A stretch of DNA of 64,000 nucleotides from Bacteroidales bacterium (GTDB lineage Bacteria; Bacteroidota; Bacteroidia; Bacteroidales; FEN-979), in assembly GCA_023229525.1 (NCBI GenBank), contig JALNZC010000018.1, positions 1 through 64,000 of the forward strand. Direction: 5' to 3'. The notes beneath the pieces were generated by a model, which had not been told where the DNA came from, made no database searches, and saw only the letters and a program-made list of their open reading frames with translations. Of the stretch, positions 1 to 7,536 are shown piece by piece (the stretch's first letter is position 1; each line of letters begins with the position of its first letter). Both the position numbers and the translations under genes were made by a program.

Positions 1-1029
1 ATAGGAAAAATCCTCAGCGGTCATCCTTTGTTCAAGTATGTGAACATGATCCGGTCCCAGGTAATGCATGGCTAAACTATGAAGTTTTTCAGTCAGGACC
101 GGGTCATTATGTAAGAACGGGTATCCATGGGAAATCCTGACTTCGCACCGGGCCCCCATACCTTCGGCCAGAGATACGGCAATTTTCTGAATCCGTTGAT
201 GGATCTCTTTTCTCCAGGTTTCATCATAAGTACGAACCGTACCTTCCATTTTTACTTCGCCTGGAATAATGTTGGTGCGGCCTTCCCCGGAAATTCTGCC
301 GATGGAAATCACTGTCGGAATGACCGGACTGGCATTACGGCTGACAATCTGCTTGAGGGCTACCACGATGTGTGAGGCAATAAGGATGGGATCAACCACC
401 TGGTCCGGTGTTGCTGCATGACCCCCTTTACCTTTGACAGTAATGAAAAATTCATCGGTCGAAGCCATATAAGCGCCCGGTTTCATTCCGGCGTCACCGG
501 CTTCAAGGTTGTTGATCACATGCTGACCAATGATGATTTCCGGTTTCGGGTTTTCGAGAACGCCGGCATGGATCATCTGTATGGCGCCACCGGGGTAGGT
601 TTCTTCCGATGGCTGGAAAATAAGTTTGACTGTTCCTTCTAAGTGATCCTTCAATCCAGTGAGAATCTTTGCTGCACCAAGAAGGCAGGCCATATGCACA
701 TCATGCCCGCAGGCGTGCATTTTCCCGGGGATCGTTGATTTATAATCGGCATCATTCTCTTCCACGATAGGTAATGCATCCATATCTGCCCTCAGGGCAA
801 TGCATTTGGCTGACGGGTGAGTGCCTTCAATCAATCCGACAATACCTGTTCCGGCAATTCCGCTCACATAAGGAATTCCATACTCATCCAGCTTTTTGCA
901 GATATAAGCTGCTGTTTGAAATTCCTCGCAGGAGAGTTCCGGGTTCCGGTGAAGGTGGCGACGGATTTCAACAATCTCATGAAAGTAAGATCCTGCCAGT
1001 TGTTCAATTTCATGTTTTATTTTATCCAT
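1..1029 (-). CDS. M20D amidohydrolase (N-acyl amino acid / hippurate hydrolase-like), 3' end beyond window
   Basis: A cytoplasmic metal-dependent hydrolase that would release an amino acid from an N-acyl or N-aryl conjugate; the substrate cannot be read from sequence. The frame is open from ATG at 1029 to the window edge, giving 343 codons without the C-terminus or stop. Family motifs are visible: ALRADMDALP (residues 78-87), the metal-binding HACGHDVHM (105-113) and PSEET (140-144), followed by a glycine-rich dimerisation-domain segment (KGKGGHAA). A TACCTTTG promoter element lies about 25 bases upstream. It is divergent from the restriction-modification pair. A second M20 enzyme lies at 13242-14393. 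The family is clear; the exact substrate is not. Confidence 0.9.
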   Translation of the reverse strand, partial: MDKIKHEIEQLAGSYFHEIVEIRRHLHRNPELSCEEFQTAAYICKKLDEYGIPYVSGIAGTGIVGLIEGTHPSAKCIALRADMDALPIVEENDADYKSTIPGKMHACGHDVHMACLLGAAKILTGLKDHLEGTVKLIFQPSEETYPGGAIQMIHAGVLENPKPEIIIGQHVINNLEAGDAGMKPGAYMASTDEFFITVKGKGGHAATPDQVVDPILIASHIVVALKQIVSRNASPVIPTVISIGRISGEGRTNIIPGEVKMEGTVRTYDETWRKEIHQRIQKIAVSLAEGMGARCEVRISHGYPFLHNDPVLTEKLHSLAMHYLGPDHVHILEQRMTAEDFSY

Positions 1030-1052
1030 GAAAATCCCGTTGAAATAAACAT

Positions 1053-1060
1053 CAAAGGTA
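1053..1060 (-). promoter_or_regulatory. -7 promoter element TACCTTTG of the M20 amidohydrolase
   Basis: This is an exact match to the Bacteroidota -7 consensus TAnnTTTG, read on the minus strand. Transcription would start near 1049, giving a leader of about 20 bases. No clear TTTG -33 box stands at the ideal 19-base spacing. Confidence 0.6.
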
Positions 1061-1114
1061 GGAAATGTTTGACTCAGTTATCAACAAATAGGCCTTTCGT
1101 GGTATCTAAAAGTG

Positions 1115-1122
1115 TATATTTG
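1115..1122 (+). promoter_or_regulatory. -7 promoter element TATATTTG of the restriction-modification pair
   Basis: An exact TAnnTTTG match ends 24 bases before the ATG at 1147. It supports that start over the in-frame codons further upstream, which would run back into the opposing amidohydrolase gene. Confidence 0.6.
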
Positions 1123-1146
1123 CTTAACCAAGTAATATTCTTCAGC

Positions 1147-2004
1147 ATGCGAACTTTTCATAATGAAGTTCACCTTTTTACTAAATTTTTAACGACTCGA
1201 AATGGCGTGTTATTTCAGCAGGATTGTTTAAAAGTGTTACCATTAATAAGAGAGGGCAGTATAGATTGTATATTCGCTGACCCTCCTTTTAATATTGGGA
1301 AAGATTATAAAAATGGATATGATGATAAACGTCAAAATGAGGAGTTTATAATCTGGTGTAAGGAATGGATTTCGCAATGTTCGCGAATTTTGAAAACAGG
1401 AGGATCATTTTTCATCTATGCAACTCCTGAATTAAATATAAAATTTGGAAATATCTTAAATGAGTTATTATCCTTCCGACATTGGATTGCATTAACCATG
1501 AAAGGTACTTTTCGAAGAGGAATGAGATTATACCCAGCACATTATTCATTACTTTATTATACTAAAGGTGAACCAAAAACATTCAATTTACTACGTACAC
1601 CAATACCCACTTGCAGACACTGTAAAGGTGAAATTCCAGACTATGGTGGTCATCGGGGAAGTCTGAATCCCAGCGGCCTTAATTTAACTGATTTTTGGAC
1701 CGATACTTCACCAAATCGACATCGAAAATTTAAAGTTCGACCTGGTGTAAATGAACTTAAAATAATTATCCCGGAAAGAGCGATACTCATCTCAACAAAC
1801 GAAAATGATATTGTACTTGACCCATTTGGTGGAGGGGGATCTACATTTCAAGCGGCTGAAAAAAATAAAAGAAATTGGATTGGTGTTGAAAAATATGATT
1901 GTAACCACATCCGTAGAAAACTTCAAGAGGAATTTCCAGATTCCATAGATAAACCTCCAGGTTTTGAGATTGAGAATTATTTTCAACAAGAAATAAGTCT
2001 ATGA
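1147..2004 (+). CDS. Type II DNA methyltransferase (beta-class order, DPPF)
   Basis: A modification methyltransferase of 285 residues that would methylate an exocyclic amine (N6-adenine or N4-cytosine) in the site cut by the neighbouring nuclease. The catalytic motif IV, ADPPFN (residues 44-49), comes before the SAM-binding motif LDPFGGGGST (214-223), the beta-class order. DPPF is more usual for adenine enzymes, but the known BglII methylase is an N4-cytosine enzyme, so the base is unsettled. The presumed target-recognition segment holds a CRHC pair (C156, C159) and a later YGGH, which could bind a metal. The stop codon overlaps the next start (ATGA). Codon use is visibly more AT-rich than in the flanking genes, consistent with acquisition as a cassette. 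Confidence 0.9.
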   Translation: MRTFHNEVHLFTKFLTTRNGVLFQQDCLKVLPLIREGSIDCIFADPPFNIGKDYKNGYDDKRQNEEFIIWCKEWISQCSRILKTGGSFFIYATPELNIKFGNILNELLSFRHWIALTMKGTFRRGMRLYPAHYSLLYYTKGEPKTFNLLRTPIPTCRHCKGEIPDYGGHRGSLNPSGLNLTDFWTDTSPNRHRKFKVRPGVNELKIIIPERAILISTNENDIVLDPFGGGGSTFQAAEKNKRNWIGVEKYDCNHIRRKLQEEFPDSIDKPPGFEIENYFQQEISL

Positions 2005-2546
2005 AAATTACAGAAATAAAATATTACGATGGTTCAAGAAAAAAGTTATGTCAACTTGGTCTTGCTGATTTATTTTTTGAGATCCAGGAAATAATGTTAT
2101 CAACCAAGATAAACTTAATGGAGGCCAAAGATGCTAATGGTGGAGCCGAAGTTAGAAAACTAATCGATAATACTTTTCAGGTAATTGGGACTTGGGATAA
2201 AGCGACATCTGGTAGTATTGATTGGATGAAAAGCATTAGATTTAATAGAACATTTATAGCAACAATTGGTGTAGAGGTGCAGGTATCTGCAAGAAGTGAT
2301 TTATTGATCCGTGATATTGTTCATTTAAGGAATAAAATTCAAGCTGGTGAAATTGAGGTTGGTATTATTGTTGTCCCAAGTGAAAGAATGCAGTTATACT
2401 TACCGGACAGAACACCATCTATAAAGGATGCCAAAAAGTATATTGAACAGGAATTTCAGGAAGCAATGACCTATCCAATTGTACTAATGGCAGTAGAACA
2501 TGATGGACCTGGATATGCTTTACAAAAACAAAAAAGAAAAAGTTAA
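2001..2546 (+). CDS. BglII-like type II restriction endonuclease
   Basis: Predicted partner nuclease of the overlapping methyltransferase (181 residues). The core IGVEVQVSARSDLLIRDI followed by GEIEVGIIVVPSE resembles the BglII/BstYI endonuclease family, in which an acid and an E-x-Q/E pair bind the catalytic metal. Here E92-V-Q94 is visible and matches the BglII arrangement; D74 is a candidate third ligand. BglII cuts AGATCT and BstYI RGATCY, so a GATC-centred site is a reasonable inference but unproven. It begins inside the methyltransferase stop codon, so the two are co-translated. AT-rich like its partner. Family assignment is from motif memory, so moderate confidence. Confidence 0.7.
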   Translation: MKITEIKYYDGSRKKLCQLGLADLFFEIQEIMLSTKINLMEAKDANGGAEVRKLIDNTFQVIGTWDKATSGSIDWMKSIRFNRTFIATIGVEVQVSARSDLLIRDIVHLRNKIQAGEIEVGIIVVPSERMQLYLPDRTPSIKDAKKYIEQEFQEAMTYPIVLMAVEHDGPGYALQKQKRKS

Positions 2547-2598
2547 GTTTTTGACCTGGTTAGTTCACAATAACTTTACCAACTTCCGTGTGCGTTTT

Positions 2599-4137
2599 TT
2601 ACAAGGGAATATTGCCGTGTTTTTTCGGAGGATTTGTTTTACTCTTGTTTTGGGTTAATTCCAGCGCCTGGATGAGTTTTACCCGGGTTTGACGAGGAAG
2701 TATAATCTCATCGATATACCCTAGTTCAGCAGCTTTATAAGGACTGGCAAAGGTTTCACGATAGCTATTGACGGCCGAGGTTCGGTCGGCTTCATTCAGT
2801 TTACCTTTGTGAATGATGTTGACCGCCCCTTCCGGTCCCATTACGGCAATTTCGGCAGTAGGAAAGGCATAATTCACGTCGGCCCCGATGTGTTTGCTCG
2901 ACATCACATCGTAAGCACCTCCGTATGCTTTACGGGTGATTACCGTAATTTTGGGTACGGTTGCTTCAGAAAAAGCGTAAAGCAATTTAGCGCCATGTTT
3001 GATAATTCCGCCGAATTCCTGAACCGTTCCCGGAAGGAATCCTGGTACATCCACGAAAGTGATGAGCGGGATGTTGAAGCAATCGCAAAAACGGACAAAG
3101 CGGGCAGCTTTTACCGATGAACTGATATCGAGTACACCGGCCAGAAATGCTGGCTGGTTTGCCACGATCCCGACAGGTTTCCCTCCGAGACGGGCAAATC
3201 CGGTAAGAATATTCTGGGCATAAAAGGGCATCACTTCAAAGAAATTATGGTTATCCGCCACCGTAGTGATGATTTCTTTCATGTCGTAAGGTTTATTGGG
3301 ATCGGCCGGAACAATGGTCTGCAGCATCTCATCCTGCCGCATCACATCGTCGGTACAGGGTTGCATCGGCGGATCTTCCATATTGTTGGAAGGCAAAAAG
3401 CTCATCAGTTCGCGGATCATGAGCACAACCTGTTCATCATTTTCAGCCGCAAAATGGGCTACACCGCTTTTGGTGTTGTGCGACATTGCTCCGCCAAGTT
3501 CTTCCATGGAAACTTCTTCATGCGTCACCGTTTTTATCACTTCAGGACCGGTGACAAACATATAACTTGATTCTTTAACCATGAAAATAAAATCGGTCAT
3601 GGCCGGAGAATAAACCGCTCCGCCTGCACAGGGGCCAAGAATGGCTGATATTTGCGGGATCACACCCGAAGCCATCACATTGCGGTAAAAAATATCGGCA
3701 TAACCGGCCAGGCTCTCAACACCTTCCTGAATGCGTGCACCGCCCGAATCGTTCAGCCCGATCAACGGAGCACCCATACGCATCGCCATATCCATGATTT
3801 TTACAACCTTGTCGGCGTTGGCCCGGCTCATCGTGCCCCCGAAAACGGTGAAGTCCTGTGCAAACACAAACACGATACGTCCATCTATTTTTCCATGGCC
3901 GGTGATCATGCCATCACCGGGAACTTTGTTTTTTTCCATCCCGAAATCGCTGCAACGGTGGGTGACCATTTTATCCATTTCCACAAAAGTATTCGGGTCA
4001 AGCATAGAAAGAATACGCTCGCGGGCCGTTTTACGTCCACTTTTGTGAATTTTTGCAATCTTTTCCGGACCGCCCCCCAATTCGGCTTGCAGATTCTTCT
4101 TCTCAAAAAGATTATAAGATTCTTCCAATGATTTCAT
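2599..4137 (-). CDS. pccB: Acyl-CoA carboxylase carboxyltransferase subunit (propionyl-CoA type)
   Basis: Transfers the carboxyl group from biotin to an acyl-CoA, most likely propionyl-CoA giving methylmalonyl-CoA. The 512-residue length and both crotonase-like halves match the PccB/MmdA family. The N-half CoA site reads LNDSGGARIQEGVESLAGY and the C-half has the glycine-rich segments GFLPGTVQEFGG and RKAYGGAYDVM. It is the last gene of a three-gene set with the biotin carrier and biotin carboxylase, separated from the carrier by a short-word repeat array. A methylmalonyl-CoA decarboxylase alpha subunit is similar, but the linked biotin carboxylase favours a carboxylase. Confidence 0.92.
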   Translation of the reverse strand: MKSLEESYNLFEKKNLQAELGGGPEKIAKIHKSGRKTARERILSMLDPNTFVEMDKMVTHRCSDFGMEKNKVPGDGMITGHGKIDGRIVFVFAQDFTVFGGTMSRANADKVVKIMDMAMRMGAPLIGLNDSGGARIQEGVESLAGYADIFYRNVMASGVIPQISAILGPCAGGAVYSPAMTDFIFMVKESSYMFVTGPEVIKTVTHEEVSMEELGGAMSHNTKSGVAHFAAENDEQVVLMIRELMSFLPSNNMEDPPMQPCTDDVMRQDEMLQTIVPADPNKPYDMKEIITTVADNHNFFEVMPFYAQNILTGFARLGGKPVGIVANQPAFLAGVLDISSSVKAARFVRFCDCFNIPLITFVDVPGFLPGTVQEFGGIIKHGAKLLYAFSEATVPKITVITRKAYGGAYDVMSSKHIGADVNYAFPTAEIAVMGPEGAVNIIHKGKLNEADRTSAVNSYRETFASPYKAAELGYIDEIILPRQTRVKLIQALELTQNKSKTNPPKKHGNIPL

Positions 4138-4140
4138 AGG

Positions 4141-4313
4141 TCAATGATTAGATGCTGGATAAAAGGTCGCTGCGCGACCGATAAGAGCTCGCTGCGCTCG
4201 CTGATACTGGATACAAGATATTGGATGCTGGATTCTGGATAAAAAAGAAAATATGATGGATGATGGATTATAATTCAATAATTGTAAATCTAAAATCGTA
4301 ATTCGTAAATTCT
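4141..4313. repeat. Short-word array: GATGCTG/GATACTG words with palindromes, then GTAAAT words
   Basis: The gap between the biotin carrier and carboxyltransferase genes is almost wholly low-complexity. It holds GATGCTGGAT, the palindrome GGTCGCTGCGCGACC, GAGCTCGCTGCGCTCGC, further GATACTGGATACAAGAT words and a tail of TTGTAAAT/TCGTAATT words. The tail runs up to the carrier's stop codon. No gene is visible. Confidence 0.85.
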
Positions 4314-4832
4314 TCAGGGTTTATCTTCTAATTTGATCATCAACTGGTGGGCGGTCACGGTATCACCTTCCCGGACCAGTATTTCATGAACGATTTTTTC
4401 GCCGGTGGATTTGAATTCGCTTTGCATTTTCATGGCCTCCACCACGATCAATGTCTGGCCAGCAACCACTGTTTCTCCAATGGTAATGGGAATTTTGATT
4501 ACTTTTCCGGGCATGGGAGAGGTAACATGGTTTGCTCCTTCCGGTTCCTGCCCCTGGTTGCGGTTATTGATATACTTTGTTTCAGCGTCGATTATTTCAA
4601 CATTGAATGTTTTTGCAAAGGTGTTGACAATATATTTCTTGCTTGAATCTCCTTCGATGAGTTCGACATTATAAGAATGACCGTTAAAAAGGATGGAATA
4701 AACCCCATTTTCCACTTCCACGATATCGAGGTCGTATTTCCGGTCATCCACTGCGATCAGCGCTTTATTACCGACCCGGTTGAGGAGCTCAATATTCGCT
4801 AAGCGGTGTTCGATGCTAACTTCATATGCCAT
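4314..4832 (-). CDS. Biotin carboxyl carrier subunit of the acyl-CoA carboxylase
   Basis: Carries biotin between the carboxylase and carboxyltransferase active sites. The 172-residue protein has a variable N-terminal half and a C-terminal biotinyl domain with SPMPGKV and VEAMKMQSE; K135 in EAMKM is the biotinylated lysine. The ATG at 4832 is chosen. A longer frame starts only at a TTG at 4910, and its extra residues are coded by a repeat and overlap the biotin carboxylase gene. Middle gene of the carboxylase operon. Confidence 0.92.
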   Translation of the reverse strand: MAYEVSIEHRLANIELLNRVGNKALIAVDDRKYDLDIVEVENGVYSILFNGHSYNVELIEGDSSKKYIVNTFAKTFNVEIIDAETKYINNRNQGQEPEGANHVTSPMPGKVIKIPITIGETVVAGQTLIVVEAMKMQSEFKSTGEKIVHEILVREGDTVTAHQLMIKLEDKP

Positions 4833-4835
4833 AAT

Positions 4836-4878
4836 ATTATTTATAACCGTAAATTCATTCTTTATTACTGTAAATTTT
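4836..4878. repeat. Short repeat between biotin carboxylase and biotin carrier genes
   Basis: On the minus strand the words TTTACGATTATGAA, TTTACAGTAATAAAG and TTTACGGTTATAAAT follow each other, three degenerate copies of one 14-16 base unit. They fill the spacer that sets the distance between the two carboxylase genes. Confidence 0.7.
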
Positions 4879-6387
4879 TCATAATCGTAAAACGTTCCGT
4901 TTTCTGCCAAAATCTTTCCAGTTGTTACCTATATCTTCGGTATTTTTCGGAGGCCGGACCCGTGACAATTTGTCAAGATAGTCGATGAACGCTGCAATTA
5001 TTGCCATATCTTCGCATTGTGTCCCACACAATTTCGAAGTGAATAGCCGTTCGTGGTTATCTTCAATAAAATGTGTATTGTATTTCCCATCGATAAAGGC
5101 CGGAGTATCCATGATGCGTTCGAGAAATTTGATCGATGTGGTAACTCCAGTAATCTTGTATTCATATAATGCCCGACGCATTCTGGCAATCGATTCTTTC
5201 CGGGTCTGACCCCACGTGATCAATTTACAGATCAAGGGGTCATAATACATGGGTATTTCATATCCTTCATAAACATATCCGTCATAGCGCACTCCCAGAC
5301 CAAGCGGTTCGGTTATGTGTTTGATGATACCTGGATTCGGCATAAAGTTGTTATCGGGATCTTCGGCATAAATACGGCATTGTATGGCATGCCCGTGCTG
5401 ATAAAGTTCGTCCTGTTTGAATGAAAGTGGGAGTCCGTTGGCAATGTTGATTTGTTCCTTCACAAGGTCGACACCGACGACGCGTTCGGTTACCGGATGT
5501 TCCACCTGCAAACGGGTATTCATTTCCAGGAAGTAATATTCAAGCTGATCACTGACAATGAATTCGATTGTTCCGGCTCCTTCATAATTTACCGCTTTGG
5601 CGGCAGCCACTGCTTTTTCACCCATCTCTCTGCGTAAATCCGGCGTCATGAGCGGGGACGGGGTCTCTTCGATCACCTTTTGATGCCTGCGTTGGATGGA
5701 ACATTCGCGTTCGAACAGGTGAATAACATTTCCATGCTGGTCGGCGAGTATCTGGAATTCAATATGATGCGGTGACTCGATATATTTTTCAATATATACC
5801 GAATCGTCACCGAAGGCATTTAAGGCTTCCGAACGGGCCATCCGTATCATAGGTATAAGATCATCCATGGATTTTATCAACCGCATCCCTTTGCCACCCC
5901 CTCCGGCAGAAGCCTTTATCATCACCGGGAATCCGATCTTGTTACAGATCATTTTGGCTTGTTCTTCATCGGTCAGTTTCTCAGTAGTTCCGGGTACGAC
6001 CGGGACCCCTGACTTGATCATTGTTTTCCGGGCTGTGATCTTGTCCCCCATTGTGGTAATGGCATAAGCATCAGGTCCGATGAATTTTATGCCTTCCTGT
6101 TTGCATCGTTCCGAGAATGCTGCATTTTCCGAAAGGAAACCATATCCCGGATGGATGGCATCAGCTCCTGCCTTTTTTGCGGCATCGATGATGGCCTCAA
6201 TATTGAGATAACTGTCGCGTGAAGGTGCAGGTCCTATGTAATAGGCTTCATCTGCATACCTGACATGCATGGCTTTCCGATCGGCATCAGAAAAAACGGC
6301 CACCGTGACCAATCGCAGTTCCCGGCAAGACCGCATGACCCTTAAGGCAATCTCACCACGATTAGCCACGAGTACTTTTTTGATCAT
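4879..6387 (-). CDS. Biotin carboxylase subunit of acyl-CoA carboxylase
   Basis: ATP-grasp enzyme that carboxylates biotin on the carrier protein using bicarbonate and ATP. The 502 residues include the N-terminal fold (KKVLVANRGEIALRVMRS), the ATP-binding glycine loop (SAGGGGKGMR), the RRHQKVIEE segment and the signature EMNTRLQVEHPVTE. Length matches stand-alone AccC/PccA-type subunits without a fused biotinyl domain, as expected with a separate carrier gene downstream. First gene of the operon; a TAGTTTTG element lies about 33 bases upstream of the ATG. Confidence 0.95.
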   Translation of the reverse strand: MIKKVLVANRGEIALRVMRSCRELRLVTVAVFSDADRKAMHVRYADEAYYIGPAPSRDSYLNIEAIIDAAKKAGADAIHPGYGFLSENAAFSERCKQEGIKFIGPDAYAITTMGDKITARKTMIKSGVPVVPGTTEKLTDEEQAKMICNKIGFPVMIKASAGGGGKGMRLIKSMDDLIPMIRMARSEALNAFGDDSVYIEKYIESPHHIEFQILADQHGNVIHLFERECSIQRRHQKVIEETPSPLMTPDLRREMGEKAVAAAKAVNYEGAGTIEFIVSDQLEYYFLEMNTRLQVEHPVTERVVGVDLVKEQINIANGLPLSFKQDELYQHGHAIQCRIYAEDPDNNFMPNPGIIKHITEPLGLGVRYDGYVYEGYEIPMYYDPLICKLITWGQTRKESIARMRRALYEYKITGVTTSIKFLERIMDTPAFIDGKYNTHFIEDNHERLFTSKLCGTQCEDMAIIAAFIDYLDKLSRVRPPKNTEDIGNNWKDFGRKRNVLRL

Positions 6388-6419
6388 GTATTCAAACTAT
6401 TTAATCAGAGTCAAAAAAT

Positions 6420-6427
6420 CAAAACTA
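6420..6427 (-). promoter_or_regulatory. -7 promoter element TAGTTTTG of the carboxylase operon
   Basis: TAnnTTTG match read on the minus strand, predicting a leader of about 29 bases before the biotin carboxylase ATG. The -33 region has only a weak match. Confidence 0.45.
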
Positions 6428-6562
6428 TTAAAAAAATGAATTCAAGAAGAGAATATATCTATCTATTTATAGATATTTAACATTTTGATTGATTTAAACA
6501 GCATTCCGGTTGCTTTTCGTTCCAAATTTTTCCGATCTTTGCTGCAAGATTTTCTGTACTTC

Positions 6563-7525
6563 ATGCCCTTACAAAAAACCCTTTTTCTCATTTTTTTACT
6601 CCTGATAACGGGGTCCTCCTGTCAGACCGACCTGTCAAAAAATCATTCCTTATCCAGTCTCCCGATTCCCGGACAAAAAGAAAAAGCATTGGATAACAAA
6701 CCTTTACTGGCGGCTCTCGAATCGCTTCGGAAAGACCCTTCCTTAAAAAACGGTTCATTGGGTTACCTGGTGGTAGATATCACTGCGAAAAATCCGGTTG
6801 TCGTTGCAGATTATCGTTCCAAATGGCCAATGATGCCTGCATCAACCCTGAAAATTTTTGTAACCGGCGCCGCACTTGATATTCTCGGAAAAGAAATCAT
6901 TCCTGAAGTCACCATCACCAACCTAATGAGTGTGAATTGGCGTTCATCAAAATTACTCCGGAAAATCGGGGGAAAGGTTTATAACACCGCCACTACCGTT
7001 GGAGGTGTTAAAGCTATTCTCGACTTCTGGGAAGAGCGGGGAGTTGATACCCATGGGATGTTTTTTTACGATGGTAATGGCTTGTCACGCAGGAACGCGA
7101 TCTCCCCGAAGCAACTGGTTGACGCTCTATATGCCATCAGGACCTCCCCCAGTTTTCACTATTTCTATGAATCACTTCCTCTTGCAGGCCTGACCGGCAC
7201 TTTGCATAAGGCCATGAAAGGGACCGCAGCTGAAGGCCGCATCCATGCAAAGACAGGCACCATTTCAAAGGTGAAAAGTTTCGCCGGATATATCTCAACC
7301 CTATCCGGACGGAGGCTGGTATTTTCCCTGCTTGTCAACGATTTCGATTGCCGTCCGAAATTGATGAAGAAGAAACTCGAGGCCGTACTGATTAAAATGG
7401 CGGAGATTAAGAAGCAGGATGCAGGATGCAGGATACAGGATAAAAGGTCGCTGCGCTCCCGATGCTGGATGCTGGATGATAAAAGAGGGATGATTTCAAA
7501 GGGTGGATGGTTGGCCGAGAATTAG
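6563..7525 (+). CDS. Compact S13 (DacB/PBP4-like) D-Ala-D-Ala carboxypeptidase lipoprotein
   Basis: Resembles a penicillin-binding DD-peptidase that trims or cleaves peptidoglycan peptides in the periplasm. The ATG at 6563 opens a lipoprotein-like signal ending near C20 (LITGSSC). All three catalytic motifs are visible: S94-TL-K97, S123-V-N125 and K230-T-G232, with the DGNGLSRRN block. The first two motifs are only 29 residues apart; in full-length family members an insert of roughly 200 residues (domains II and III) separates them. The protein therefore has an internal deletion at about residue 108-112. Residues after about 284 are coded by a GATGCAG-word array and are not family sequence. 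It may be a functional compact form or a decaying gene. Confidence 0.8.
   Translation: MPLQKTLFLIFLLLITGSSCQTDLSKNHSLSSLPIPGQKEKALDNKPLLAALESLRKDPSLKNGSLGYLVVDITAKNPVVVADYRSKWPMMPASTLKIFVTGAALDILGKEIIPEVTITNLMSVNWRSSKLLRKIGGKVYNTATTVGGVKAILDFWEERGVDTHGMFFYDGNGLSRRNAISPKQLVDALYAIRTSPSFHYFYESLPLAGLTGTLHKAMKGTAAEGRIHAKTGTISKVKSFAGYISTLSGRRLVFSLLVNDFDCRPKLMKKKLEAVLIKMAEIKKQDAGCRIQDKRSLRSRCWMLDDKRGMISKGGWLAEN
7417..7480. repeat. GATGCAG/GATGCTG array inside the 3' end of the DD-peptidase gene
   Basis: Words GCAGGATGCAGGATACAGGAT are followed by GGTCGCTGCGCTCCC and GATGCTGGATGCTGGAT. The array is translated in frame and supplies the last ~36 residues of the upstream protein. Confidence 0.85.
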
Positions 7526-7536
7526 CAAGATCTTAA

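Noticed and set aside
817..1146. N-terminal extension of the DNA methyltransferase back to 817
   Set aside because: It would overlap the opposing amidohydrolase gene and its sequence is not methyltransferase-like; the promoter at 1115 supports ATG 1147.
4833..4910. N-terminal extension of the biotin carrier to TTG 4910
   Set aside because: The extra residues (KFTVIKNEFTVIN) are repeat-coded and overlap the biotin carboxylase end.
2599..6387. Na+-pumping methylmalonyl-CoA decarboxylase
   Set aside because: A biotin carboxylase subunit is present and no membrane beta subunit is encoded, so a carboxylase is the better reading.
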